A stretch of DNA of 64,000 bases, from the NCBI GenBank assembly GCA_013397935.1, contig VZRN01001158.1, forward strand, positions 494,047-558,046, read 5' to 3'. The stretch is from Dasyornis broadbenti. Lineage: Eukaryota; Chordata; Aves; Passeriformes; Dasyornithidae. A program made the position numbers and the translations under genes. This document shows, one piece after another, positions 36,704 to 48,589 of this stretch (the stretch's first letter is position 1; the number at the start of each line of letters is the position of its first letter). The notes below the pieces were generated by a model. The model searched no databases. It saw only the letters and a program-made list of their open reading frames with translations, and had not been told where the DNA came from.

Positions 36704-38005
36704 CAAATCCACAGTGAGGACAGAGGAAGGGTCAAGTCTCTCAAGTCATCTCCCCAACATCCACCCTGGGTGACTCCTCCCAGGCCATGTGTCCTACAGA
36801 TGCAGCCACGTGCTTTACAGCATTTTCTTGGAGTCTGACATCAGGCAGCAGTTTCCAGTGCTGATCCTGTCCTGTCAGGATGCTGAGCTTCACCTTGTTG
36901 CTTTATCTCTTCCCAATCAGAAAATCCATATGTCCTTTTAGCAAGTGTTACTTTTCTGACACTTGAAGAGGCCATTTCTGAAACGCTCTGGAATGCTCCA
37001 TCTTCTGAAAGAGCATAGCTCTTCAGAGATCTGCAGGAGCAAGCCCTGATGGGGCAATAAATAGGAGCAAGTACCCAAAATCAAGCCAGTGTGCTCTTGG
37101 TCCCAATCCAGAGAGGATGCAGTTTTCCTGACATGGTTAAAGTTCTGTCTGGAGAAAAGTAATTCACCATTTCATGATGTTAAGCAAGTGCCTGATCATG
37201 GGAAAATGAGGCATTCTAGAGCGTGTAACTGGAGTGGTCTGCTGCATAGTGGCCTGGCCAGAGAGGAGGTGACCACCTTTTTGGGAACAGACAGCACCCA
37301 GAACACTGAGATGTAGGGTTTTGGTGTGAGACTTCTGCATTCCTTGGCCATCCATAAGTATCTATAATGGGATTTTGTCCTTATTGCAGAGATGTTCCTC
37401 AGTCAACTGTCTCAGCCCTCTCCCCCTTGCAGGGTCCCAGGAAGAGCAGTCCTGCGCTTCTTTATTCCGCTTTTTCCCATCGCAAGAAATCCTTATTGCT
37501 GTCTCCTCCCCTTGCTTCTGCCACACGTGCCCCGTGCAGTGCACCCTGTGCTATTCCAGAGCACACAGGAGCTGAGGATCACCAATGGATAAATCTTGTG
37601 TGTCAACAGCCTTCTCTCCACTGCACACATCTGCTGGACTTGTCTTAATGTCACAATAGTGAGGTAAGAGCTGGGGGAAAGCGATGAGGACATTAGGGTT
37701 TTTGCCCTGAAAAACACGTGCTTTAACCTGTAGAGGCACAGCTTGCTGTGAACGTTCTTGAATCAGGATTGCTGGACCAGCAGGCAGTGGCCATCTGCAG
37801 TGGCAGCTGCAAGCAGCCAGATGGTGGGACTGGGCCACCCTGGGGGAGACAGGCCATGGCGTGACTGCGGGTGCTATCACTGGGGCTCAACACAGCTCAG
37901 CCACTAGCAAGGCAAGCACCCAGGGCTTTATGCAACCCCTCTGCATCCACGTCCAAGTGCCACATAATGCCTTAGAGCCCTCAGCTGTGGCTTCATAACC
38001 ACTGC

Positions 38006-38051
38006 CCAGAGACATCCCAGGAACATCCTAGGGACACCCCAGGGACATCGT
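38006..38051 (+). repeat. Degenerate 11-12 bp minisatellite
   Basis: Four imperfect copies of a CCCAGRGACAT-like unit in tandem. The same core CCCAGGGACATC recurs twice at 51969-52010 inside the COX10 intron. Confidence 0.6.
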
Positions 38052-38999
38052 TGCCTCTCACAGTGTCCCGCTGAGTTGTCCTGGGCGTGCTCCCACCAGG
38101 GCAGTGGGCAGCACCACTGTACAGATGTAAGAGGAGATCTTGTTTCTCTTAACCTGAAACCATTTCCTTTCCCCCACTGCCCTACCTCCCCTTGCTGCCT
38201 AATTTGTCCCCAGGGTTTTAATATCTATTTCTCCAAGTGCCACGAGCCAAATTTACTGCTCGCATAACTGCACCAACTTCAATGGAGAAGAGCATTTAGA
38301 GTGCTCCAAGGAGGCGTCAGTAGGAGTGATGTGATGGAATTGAGTAAAGGAAAATATAGTCTGACTGTCAAGGAGAGTTTCCTACCAGCGAAATCTGTAG
38401 ACTGGGGAAGTTTCCCATGGGAACAAGCAGAAACCAAGTTGCTGAAGTCATTTTAAACCAGCACAAGAGAATGGGAAATCAGCCTGGTGACTGGCCAGAA
38501 GGAAAGGAGAGATGACATAATGCTACTTCTCTGTCTCTAATTTCTGTGGCTGCATTGCTTTGTCCATGGAATTATTTTAATGCAACTGGATTTCTCTTTG
38601 TTTTGGGTGATGCGATGGCCCTTGCTGCTTTGGAGAAGTTTCAACTCCTCTGCTCAATTCTGCCCTGGTTTAAAGCAATACCCACTGCAGCCCCCATTAG
38701 TCTTCCTCTGATTTCTGCTGCTTGCAAACCCCTTCTGGGGTCTTTTCAGGCTTTTTCCCTGACTTACCTGTGCCTATGGCTCCAGTCTTGTACTTATCGA
38801 GCTGTACAGAATGGAGCAGCCACTGGGAATAGGAGGGTTCATCCAGGCCGACAATGCCATGTGGGGCTACGGAAGGTACCACACATGGAGGTGTAGCTCA
38901 CTGGCAAGCAGGAGACAGCCCACGGATGTAAACATTCCTACCTTCAGGGATCCTTCAGGCAGATTCCTCGTAGATAATTTGCTGAAAAATCACCAAGGA

Positions 39000-39066
39000 A
39001 TGATTTTCATCACTATATATTTTCATCATCATCTATTTTCATCATAAAGGAATGATTTTCATCAAG
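39000..39066 (+). repeat. Imperfect direct repeat GGAATGATTTTCATCA
   Basis: GGAATGATTTTCATCA occurs at both ends of this segment, with ATTTTCATCAT-type partial copies between. It is probably a slippage-derived local duplication. Confidence 0.75.
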
Positions 39067-40830
39067 GCACGTAGGGAAATACTGCTTTCCCTGGTGACCT
39101 CTGGCTCTGGTAAGCCCTGCCTGCCTAATGTGGCCTCTGTGGATAAAATCAGGGCTGCTGATGCAGCAGCCATGCCCTGCTACCACCCAGTGGCTTTGGC
39201 AACCTCTTGCCCATGGAACTTCCTAATGTATTTATGAATGACTTAACATTCGCTCACCGTCCCAGCATTAACAAGTTAAAGCTCTAGTGCAACCTCCTAC
39301 CTCACACAGTTCCCAGATAATTACAGATTAGAACTGGCTAATTTTTATTTTTGTAAAGCTGTCAGAGATCTATGTTTGTTATTATTGTCCCCTAGGTTGC
39401 CAGTTGCATCAATACATATGTAAAACCCCCTTTGATCTCTAAGTATAATGACAGAGATTTATCAAATGTTTGCCTTTTTCTGTCTCTTTGAAAAGGCTGA
39501 TTTACGGAGTGCAGTCCCTACCTCCCTTCCTCTCTTGAAATATGAAGTGTTTGTGAGCAGCCAAGGTAATATTTAATATCCTGCCAAGAATCCTTTGCAC
39601 TTCCTAACAAATGAACTACAACCTAACCAAATGGTTCACATCTGTTTAGCCTCTTCTTCTTTTTAACTAAACAAATTAGCATTAGAATACCTGGGAGGGA
39701 CACAAAGTCCCTTTCTAGATGACAGAACACAGACAATTATTAGCAAGGGGAGTAATTGTACTGAAAGGAGCAGGCATGGACCTAGCAGATGTTTTCACAT
39801 CTCCTGTAGTGTCCATGAATGACCCGCACCACAGTGGACACACTGCCACGGCCTTTTGAAGTGGGTGAGGAGTCCATTCACAGTCGCCTTCTGAATGAAA
39901 TTAAAGGCACCGGCCCCAGTGAGTTAAGTGTTCCATTTAAACCACTTCCAGCAAAGACAGGTTTTGCTGGGCAGTGGTTTCCCTCATAAATGGCTAAAAT
40001 AAAGAGCATCACCCCACTCCTCCCCACTCACAGGCGCAGGATGCTCAAGAGGCAACAGCCTGCTTTGGTTTTTTTTCTGTTTTCACCAGTGCTTTCTTAC
40101 CCCAAGAGCATCAAACCACCCAGCCTCATCACCCTTCCTCTCCAGGAAATAGGGTGTGATGAGTTATTTGGGGTTTAGGAGAATCACAAGGCACAAATGA
40201 ACATCTGCAAAGTATAGGCTGGATTATTACAGTCTCCTACAGCCTGCACATGGGCAATTACAAACTCACACCCCTCCAACCACGCAGTGCCTTTCAAGCA
40301 CCCTTATTCCCATGGGGGTCCCAAACACCTTTTAATCAGAGGTTCAGGAGAGGCTCTGGGGCAGAGGTGGGACGGGATGGGGTGAGACAGGCTCTCCAAT
40401 GAGCACTCACTTAATTGGATTCATCGCTGGAGGAGGTAGCCAAAGGAAACACATGTTTTATTAGGGCTAACACTTAGTTTTATTATAAATGTTTTGAAAA
40501 AGAAAACACTCTAAAGCTTCACAGAGATACTGCTATTAATACATCATCTGAATAACAAGTGATTAAAACCAACAACAGCTATTACCAAAATGTGGCTTTG
40601 TAGCACTGGACCGCATGGGATGCAGCCGGGAAAATCATTATGAGCACACCAGCAGGGTGCAATTATAAATAAAAACAGCTCTGTAAAGACTACAAAAGCA
40701 GCAATAATCAGTCCGGTCTGTGGTTTAGTGAGGGCTACAGACATTACGGAAGGTGCTACTTATTAGCAGAGCCAGGGACACCACTGGATGAAGGGATGCA
40801 ACTTCAGGAGAAGTCAACAGAGGGAGTTCC

Positions 40831-40970
40831 CGCCACCGCAGCCAAGCGAGACTCGGTCCGCACGTCCCGGCAGCCGCGCGGAACAATCCCTGTCCCTCCG
40901 GCCGTGTGTCCAGCACGGCCTTCCTGCAGTCCCCGCTGTAACAAAGGCGTACAAGCGGCGGACAGGCTCC
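40831..40970. promoter_or_regulatory. Isolated CpG cluster between COX10 and HS3ST3B1
   Basis: Seventeen CpG dinucleotides in 140 bases, with a few more at 41034-41055, in otherwise CpG-poor intergenic DNA. No known exon is adjacent. Overlapping open frames on both strands (for example minus 41424-40804) show no family I recognise. Candidates are an orphan CpG island, an unannotated non-coding RNA promoter, or an enhancer. Confidence 0.45.
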
Positions 40971-41055
40971 AGAGCTCTGAGCTATGGAATCCAACAGCGC
41001 CTCTAGCATGGGCACAGCTCCAGAAACAGACCACGCCGAGGCTCAGCTCCGCGGG

Positions 41056-43049
41056 TACCTCATTCAGCTGCACTTCTTCCAGCCTGGTGGCTCCTCGTCT
41101 CACCCACAGGCACCTCCCAAACACCCCTACGGAGCAATCCCTGCAGAAGCCCAGCGATGCTGCTGCCAGCAGGAGCATGGGATGCAGTGCTGGGTAACTC
41201 CTGGGGGCCAGACCTGCCAGGCAGCAGTTACAGCACAGAGGACAGGTCCCCTCCCACCCCACAACAGAAGTGTTTGTCATCTGTTGGCAGCCCTGGAGGC
41301 ACTGTGTGGCCTGGGCAAGGTCCATGGGGTCCCACAGGGTGGGGACAGACCTAGACCCTGTGCAGAGCTCTGAATAGTACAGGGAAGAAGTGGCATGGGA
41401 ACATCTGCTTGCAGATACTTCCATTACACTCTTGCCAATGCTCAGTTTTGAAGTGAGGATGGTTAATCATCCTCACTCCCAACATATTGCCAGCTCCTGC
41501 CAGTCTTTGCTTCTGTTGAAGCCCAAGTACAAGGACAGAGCAATCAGATGAGGGAGAAGAGATCTAAATATTATTCCTCTCTGCTTCTGGGTGACTATAT
41601 GGCCCCAGCCATGCTGCTTCCCCCTGGCATGCCTCAGTTTCCCTTTGGTGCTGCTGGGAGTGGTTCAGTGAAGGGATGGCCTTGGCAGCTCTGCAGCACG
41701 AATACACATCCAAACCTTGGAATTCAGCTGATAAACTCAGGCTGTTCCCTTCCCCAGTCTGGATGCCGTCCAGCAGCTCCCCTGAAAGCACTGCGGAAAT
41801 GTCTTAATTACCTTGGTTGCATCTCTGTTTCAGCTTTAATTTGATACAGTGTCCCGTCTCCATGGAAAAAAAAAAAAAAAAACAAAAAAACCCAAACATC
41901 TCCCAGCCTTTCTCAGCAGCAAAAATCTTGATCTTTCTCCTTGGTTAAAAAAATAAAAGAGCTTTGAGTGCTGTATATTCGATCCTGCACTGGGAGGAGA
42001 AGGTTGGTGCTGGAGCCTGTCCTGCCAGGCTGGGAGATCCCCTGGCACCACGATCTGGTCTCTACACACCCTACCTTCAGGGATGGCTCTTTCCCTCTTC
42101 CTCCAGCTTGCTTTTTAGATGAGGAAGATGGGCAAGATGTCGACAGTGGTCCCAGTTAGGGATAGTTTGGTCAGTGTGGGGGATCAGATCCCTGCTGTTT
42201 CCAATCACCCAGGACAATTTCCCAAAGTCTGTGTTTCCCTTTAAGAACAGAGTCCAGCTACAGCTGCAGTTTTGAGGGGCACAGGCAATGTGTGTTACAG
42301 CACATATTCCATGGAAAAAAAGTATGAAAGAAAATCTGTAATTACAATAGAAAGTGTTAAAAAGAGGAGCAGGGGGCAGAAAGGACCCTGAGATACATCT
42401 GGGACAGCAAAACCAGGGGAAAAGCCTCAACTGCCAAACAGCCCCAGTCCTGGGGGCTGCCCACACTTTGGAGACACATGGAAACCTCCCTTTTGGTACC
42501 CAACTCACTCAGTGGGCAAGACTGAGCCAAGTGTCCTAGAAAAATGGGAATACAGGCATGAATTCAGAGCTGTTCCAGCACTAGTGGTGAGCGCCAGGCA
42601 CACTCCTTTCTAGCACCTTCCTTTAGTCCTTGTGCCGTGCCAAAGCGCAGGGGCCATGGCAGCAGCTCTTCACCAGCTCCCCAGTACAATCCATGCCCAC
42701 CACATGCAAAGCATATCTTAGGAAGGGTCAGCAATGCTCAAACAAGCATTTGGGAGCCATGACCTTTCAGGCCCTGGGAGAAACACCCAGCACCCTCCCA
42801 GAATGATTTAATGCGCCAGCCTGAGCCTGCTGCCAAATCGCCAGTTTTCGCTCCAAGGCCTGGGGGTGCCAGAACTGGTTAGGAACGGTAGGAAAACATC
42901 TCCACATTGTGGGAAAACAGCTCATTTTGCCAAGCCTGTTCTGTGAAACAGACGAACTGTACTTTTTTGAAATACTGGAAACTAGCCTGAGGTGCTGACC
43001 CAGGCTGGCAAATCTTCAGCACAAACAGGTAAAGTCTGGAAGCAGAAAA
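41056..43049. other. Intergenic DNA
   Basis: Nothing that I would call a gene. An A17 run lies at 41866-41882. A minus-strand open frame over 43718-42879 is partly the reverse complement of a CR1 fragment and is not credible as a gene. Confidence 0.5.
41866..41882 (+). repeat. A17 homopolymer
   Basis: Seventeen A followed by CAAAAAAAC. No retroposed sequence is recognisable in front of it. Confidence 0.85.
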
Positions 43050-43358
43050 GCGGAGGTGACAGAGGATGGTGCCAGACCCGTCAGTGGAGCCCAGTGACAG
43101 CAGAAGGAGCAGTGGCCATAAAATAAAACACAAGAAGTTCCACCTCAATATGAGAAAGAACTTAATTCCACAGAGGGTGGCAGAACACCAGAACAGCTGC
43201 CCTGGGACGATGTGGAGTCTCCCTGTCTGGAGATACTCCAAACCCACCTGGACATGTTTCTGTGTCACCTGCTCTGTGTGACCCTGCCTTGGCAGGGCAT
43301 TGGACGAGATGATCTCCAAGGGTCCCTTCCAACCCCAGCTATTCTGGGATTCTGTGAA
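43050..43358 (+). mobile_element. CR1 LINE 3' fragment
   Basis: Plus-orientation CR1 of a distinct-looking subfamily. It contains GACAGAGGATGGTGCCAGAC, AAGAAGTTCCACCTCAATAT, CTCCAAACCCACCTGGACAT, GACGAGATGATCTCCAAGGG and CCCTTCCAACCCCAGCTATT before a terminal TGGGATTCTGTGA. Confidence 0.93.
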
Positions 43359-44988
43359 CAGAAGGGTTCGTAAGGCAGCTCTGAAGCTCACTAGGCCTCC
43401 TGTTAGAGCCCTAGAAGCCTGTAGTACTTTTATTGCAGAAGGGATTAAAAACATTGAGGGAATCACCCAGAAGGGCACAGTCTGAGGGATCTCACGGAGG
43501 AGGGTCCTCACCAATGACATTTCTGAACTCACACCACCATTGTGACCTTTGTGACTCCAAACCAAGCCCATGCTGTTTGGGAGATGACGAACATTAGAAC
43601 CAGACTCTGACTTACCTTGGGCGCGGCCAAGTGCTGGACATGCACCCCTGGGGGAAAAGCCCTGCCCTGCAGCACTGACCTTGCCAGGATGGGAAGAAAT
43701 TGCAGCACCAAGAGGCAAGTAACAGACTCAAGGTCTCACAGCCAGCACATGGGGCATCCTACATCCCATGAGCCCTCACCAGGACTGGCTCTTTGCCTGG
43801 GTAAGAAATTCCATTGCTTGAAATGCCACTGGGGACAGCCTGCAATGAAGCATCTAGAATTACCACCTCCAGCAGAGCTGCTTAGTAGGAAACAGAGCTG
43901 ATATCTCTGTTTTCTTAGCAAAGTGTTCTGTAGACACCCTGCATTTCCAAGGAAGAGAGGACTATCTAATCGCCTCTGGAGAGCAACCAGGACAACATGC
44001 TTTCTCTCTGTAATCATAATGATTTCTAATAGCATCACTTTGTTTCCATTCCTACTCTCCTGAGATTGTCAGAAGTGAAAAGGACGTGTGTTTTGCGTAA
44101 GCTTTGAAATGCTGTGGCCTGGCTGAGTGGGAAATGCTGCTGGAACCAGAAGAGTGTGAATGTGTGACTTTGCTGGGGCAGCTTATATCGGAGATTGATA
44201 TGGGAAGTGAGGGGAAAAAAAAAAGCCCAGTGGGGGAAATGAGAAGCAAAGCACAGGGATTGGGTTTCTTCACTCACGCTGGAACAAGAGCAGAGCCCTT
44301 TGTTCCACAAACTGCCTGCTGTGCTGGGATGGCTGCTGTGCTGGGATGCCTCCCTGGCAGGGGTACCAGGATGCCTGCTCTGCTGAGGTACCACCCACGG
44401 CTCACACAGGACCTGGGGCTTCTTGTGAACTTAAGAGCTCAGGGCAACTCCAAGTCACACAGCTCAGCTCCCCACACCACCCCGTGAGGCCGGTGCTGTG
44501 CTCCGTGATCTGCTGAAGGTCAGGGCAAAGGAGAGATGAGGGGAGACCCCAGTCTCTCTGCAACTCCTCCAAGCCTTACCAAGTGCTCACCTTGCAGGGA
44601 TATTCAGGACAACGGGCATGGGCTGACAAACACATGAGCTGTTCCCTCCTCCAACAAGTATCTCCATCCCTGTTTTACAGCTGGAGTGCATTTCTTCTAG
44701 AGATCTGAAAGAATGAAGTTCTCCTGAGCCTCAGGGCTACTGTTTAATCCACAAAACCACACAAAAGGTTTTAAGTCCAAATAGACAAAATGCAGCTTCA
44801 TCCCCTTGAGTCACTGGTTCAAATTCCTCCATGAGCTTCAGTCCAGGCTTCTGATGGTGCAGAGCTGCTTCCTCTGACAGCAACACTGAGATGCGACCCT
44901 CTCAGCTACCAGCAGACCCAGGGCTAGAAGGGACATGGCACACCCCTGCTATTTTTTTCACTAGCACATAAAGAGCAGGTATTCCATG
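43359..44988. other. Intergenic DNA
   Basis: No gene that I can support. A near-tandem 16-bp duplication lies at 44316-44348. Confidence 0.55.
44316..44348 (+). repeat. Two-copy direct repeat, 17-bp period
   Basis: CTGCTGTGCTGGGATG occurs at 44316-44331 and again at 44333-44348, separated by one G. Confidence 0.9.
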
Positions 44989-45051
44989 GCTGGGGGTTGG
45001 AACGAGATGGTATTTAAGATTCCCTTCAACCCAAACCATTTTGTGATTCTA
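44989..45051 (+). mobile_element. CR1 LINE terminal remnant
   Basis: A short plus-orientation remnant of the extreme CR1 3' end: TGGGGGTTGGAACGAGATGG, then TTCCCTTCAACCCAAACCAT and TTTGTGATTCTA. Its divergence suggests age. Confidence 0.8.
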
Positions 45052-46146
45052 CATGACCAGTTCATGGGGAGTTCCTGAGTAACCAGGATAAAGAGTGACA
45101 ATCAACCTATATTGAAGTTATCCAAATGGGATAAGATAAAAATAAAATTGCAATTCCATGAACTAACTGCTGTTTCAGGTTCAAGGAGCCCTCAAAGCCT
45201 GATGTTTGCACAGCCCAGCACAGAGACGCAGAAAGCCCAGGTTTACCACCTCTGCAAAGCCATCCCAGCAAGGCATCTCATGCACCTCACCTACCTCTTT
45301 CCCTGAAGAATCTGAGCAGCAGTATCAGCAGTGCTGGAGGGGGGAATGGTTGGCATTAGTTCTCCCTGGAGGGTCACAGGGGCCAGAAACACCCTTGGGT
45401 GACAGCAGACAGTTCAGGATTTTTTATTTTCCATAGTGGCACCAGCAATATTGAAAAGGGACCGAGGAGCACCTACTGGAACATCCATCTGCCACCAAGG
45501 CTTCAGTTTGGCAAGGTGTCTGTTTCCAAGGCACATGCAACAGCAAAACTTCCCGAAGGCAGTAAAACGGCAGTAGATGGTTTCATCTACACCTGACACA
45601 TGGCCAGTGTGTAGCAGAGCAGAGAACACTTTCTAGGTAAAGAAAGCTTTTCTTTTTAAATAAGAAATTTAAATAAGATATAATCTTACATTTAAATCCC
45701 AGATCCACTGATTCTTAAGCAATGCTTTCTCTCCAGGCCAGACCCACTGGGTGTGGAGATGTTGGTGCAACCCAGTGGCCTGCATTTTGCAGACATTCAG
45801 CGATGATTACAAAGCTCCCATCCAGCCCTAAACCCCATGAATGTTACACATTTTGGCCCAAGAAATGAAGATGACTCTCTTCAGAACACAACCACAGGCA
45901 TGTCCTCGAGACCTTTAATCAGAATGGAATTCCTCAGCAGCACCTGGGAATTGCAGCCCATCTGAAGCCTGACTCTATAATGACTTAGGAGAAATCCACA
46001 ACCCTCTTGCCTCAGCACCACTTTCCGCCTCTGGGGGTAAAATCTGTGGGTTTTTTGTGAGCCATCCGCTCTTTCCAGATTCCTCTCCCGCCTAAAGGTT
46101 GATCAAATTCTTTGGTTTCACGCAAACCTTTTCCACTCACATGCAA
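45052..46146. other. Intergenic DNA
   Basis: No gene, structural RNA or repeat that I can support. It is composed of ordinary sequence with short chance frames. Confidence 0.5.
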
Positions 46147-46352
46147 TTTATTTTCAGTGTGCTGTTTGCACAATAAATCAGTATTTCACAAGCTGTCCTT
46201 GCTCTTGTCGTGGTCAAGAACATTGCTGCTGTGAGAAGTGCCCCAAAACTACCAAATACCTTTGCAATTAACTGAACCTGACCAGAGTTTCAACAAGAAG
46301 TTAATAGTTTAGAACAGATTTGGAGCACTCATCTCTTTTCGGCAGTATGCAC

Positions 46353-46358
46353 TTTATT
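46353..46358 (-). terminator. Candidate polyadenylation signal of COX10
   Basis: TTTATT on plus is AATAAA on the minus strand, the first canonical hexamer I find after the COX10 stop codon. A second copy follows at 46147-46152. Use of the first would give a 3' UTR of about 1.8 kb. Variant signals nearer the stop cannot be excluded. Confidence 0.35.
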
Positions 46359-48146
46359 GCAGAGAAGACTGGATGCATTTTTAAAACAAATTCAGGAGTT
46401 GCAGTTTCCATACAGTTCCACAAAGCGTTGCCCACAGTAACTTAAGCACAGTGGAGATTGTCAGACAGTGAGGGAACTCCATCCTGTCACCTGCAATCAC
46501 TCAAGTCACCAAATCTTGCAGCCAGCTATTTAAGAGCCATGGAAACAGGTGGCCCTGCTCCTGCCAGCACTACTGCCAGAAAACAGAGGTTAAACTGTGT
46601 CACTCCTGATTTACACCAGCATAACCAAGACCAGGAGATGGGCCTGGATCATGAGAACAGCCAGGGAAGGTTTTATGTCAGTGTGATACACCTGTGGTGG
46701 CAGATTTGTGACATTTCCTGAAGGGCTTTATCTGAGATCAAGCTTGAGAGAATCTTCCTTTTCAGGTATTGCTGTATCTTTGGATCAGTGGTCATCCAGC
46801 TGCCCAGTCCCTCTCCACATGGGAAAGCAGTCTTGGCATGAAAACACATCAAGTCACAACAGGCACTACCACAACAAACTGCTGCTGTGTTTGGGAGCAT
46901 CCCAGCAGGTAACAGCCATCTCCAGACAGGATGAGGGTGAGTTACAGCTGAGCAGCAGGATCACAAGCATGTTAAACTGTGACCAGAGATGTTTTTCAAC
47001 GTATCAATTAAAAGGGATAATGCACTTTCCTCAGGAGACCATCCACAATAATTGCTTCAGAGAGACACTGGCTGCATCAGCAAGTGTTACATTATGTTAG
47101 ATTAAAATCCCCAGCCCTTTTTCTGTAAACTGTGTTTCCTTACCTATTAATCATCCACGAAGTGAAGCCTTTCTGAGCCACCACCTACACTGTGACATTA
47201 AATACAGCTCAAGCTGGATGCCAGTCCAGAGCTTGTCTAAGGATGCCGAGACTGAATGGGCTGGCACAAGACACATTAACACGGAAAAGCCTTAAAACCA
47301 CCTGACTCTGGGGTCTGCTTCTCACCTCCTCCACATTTCACAGCCTCTCTGCCATCAACAGTATTGGTGATTTTTACCAGCTGAAGATCTGACACACAGG
47401 GCTCAAACACTAATGATGTAAAACCTCACGAGAGTCAGAAGTTCCCTGTGATGGAAATACAGTAGAATGGCTCAGTGTCTCCAAGGGATATGCTACAGGA
47501 GAGCTGTTTAAATGCTTGTGTGTGTTGTGCTGAAAGACAGTTTTCTTCACTCCTTTAGCACTGTGCCAGGTGTATGAAAACTAAAATCTACTGAGGTGAA
47601 TGGGAACCTTCGGAAGAAGCAGTTGATTGAAAAAAGCCCCCAAAACTGAGGGCTTTGGTGTAATATCAGTGCAGGGATGGCACAGATTGAGAGAAGAAGT
47701 GTTCACCCTCTCACGTGCCTCAAAGCTTAAATTAAAGGAAAGGGTGCTTAGGGAGCAGGGTGAGAAATCATTCATTGGTCACTTCCTGATGGCTTCACCA
47801 AGGCTGCCACTGCTGGCGGTGGCATGTGTGCGCATGTGACTTCCTAACTTAACTAACTCAACCATGATGATGGAGACCATGACTCACGGGGACTTTGGAA
47901 GGCCATCCCAAAGTGATGTGCTTCTGGCAAAGGCTAAATCATAACCTGTGATGAGTTAGGGGGCCTGAGGCCCTGAACGCTTCAAGCTCTCCTGACTATT
48001 CCCTTTCAAAAGAAAATAGAAAATTATCGCATGAAGTGGCTGCTAGGCACAAATGATTCTTCTTCAAACACATTCCCACAGGATTCCCCCTTGCAATTAC
48101 TAAAATATACTACCTGATGTGTCACAAGCACAACAGGTATTGACAT
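46359..48146 (-). other. COX10: Probable 3' UTR of COX10
   Basis: Sequence between the COX10 stop and the first canonical AATAAA downstream. It has no recognisable repeat or open frame of note. Its status as UTR is inferred only from the signal position. Confidence 0.35.
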
Positions 48147-48589
48147 TTAAGGCAATCTAATTTCCACAGCCCTCTCATGACTTTTCCCCAGTAGATCGCC
48201 TTTGTCTTCCTTCTCCAGGACCGATTTCTTGCAGGTGAACATGACAAGCAGCAGCATTGGCAAATGCCACAGACTGCAGAAGAAGAGCTTCCTGGAGCTG
48301 CTGCGGTCGGCGTCCCTGTAGAACCGAAAGCCGAGGTAGGAGATGTAGAGGTTGATAGGGAGCGAAATGACGGGGAAAGTCCACGTGGTGATGTTGAGGA
48401 CAGGAGCCACTGTTGAGAGTCCAATTAAGGCTAAGCAGTGACGCAGAGCCACCCGCCTGCACAGCCCTGGGTGGGTGACAGACATCATACAGTATCCTCC
48501 TCGGGAGTAATCTTCCCGCAGACCCCAGCTCAGGGCGTTGAAGTGAGGGAACTGCCAGGAATAGAGGATCCCTCCTAACAGTAATGCAC
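48147..48589 (-). CDS. COX10: COX10 last coding exon: protoheme IX farnesyltransferase C-terminal part
   Basis: Last coding exon, from acceptor CCCACTGCAG (exon starts 48589) to TAA at 48149-48147. The first Gly codon is split G|GT with the preceding exon. COX10 is a polytopic inner mitochondrial membrane UbiA-family enzyme that adds a farnesyl group to heme b, giving heme O, the first step to the heme A of cytochrome c oxidase. Visible landmarks are GGILYSWQFPHFNALSWGL, then LREDYSRGGYCMM with Asp at 48512-48510. By residue counting this Asp aligns with human Asp336, a site of reported disease substitutions. After these come THPGLCRRVALRH, hydrophobic helices around TTWTFPVISLPINLYISYLG, and FFCSLWHLPMLLLVMF. 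The exon encodes 147 residues counting the split Gly, about 13 more than my count for human. The extra length is a charged, divergent tail after the last helix. Confidence 0.97.

Larger units (their letters stand above)
36704..40830. other. Intergenic DNA
   Basis: No gene that I can support. A short degenerate direct repeat built on CCCAGGGACATC lies at 38006-38051, and a GATTTTCATCA-type repeat at 39000-39066. The block 39240-39600 is AT-rich, non-repetitive and carries several transcription-factor-like cores (see findings). Confidence 0.55.

Noticed and set aside
40804..41424. 206-codon minus frame over the orphan CpG cluster
   Set aside because: No recognisable domain. The equally long plus-strand frames over the same bases show that the openness is due to composition.
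41850..41900. A17 run considered as the tail of a processed pseudogene
   Set aside because: No coding-like sequence that I recognise precedes the run, and no target-site duplication is evident.
42879..43718. 279-codon minus frame
   Set aside because: Partly the reverse complement of a CR1 fragment (43050-43358) and otherwise family-less.
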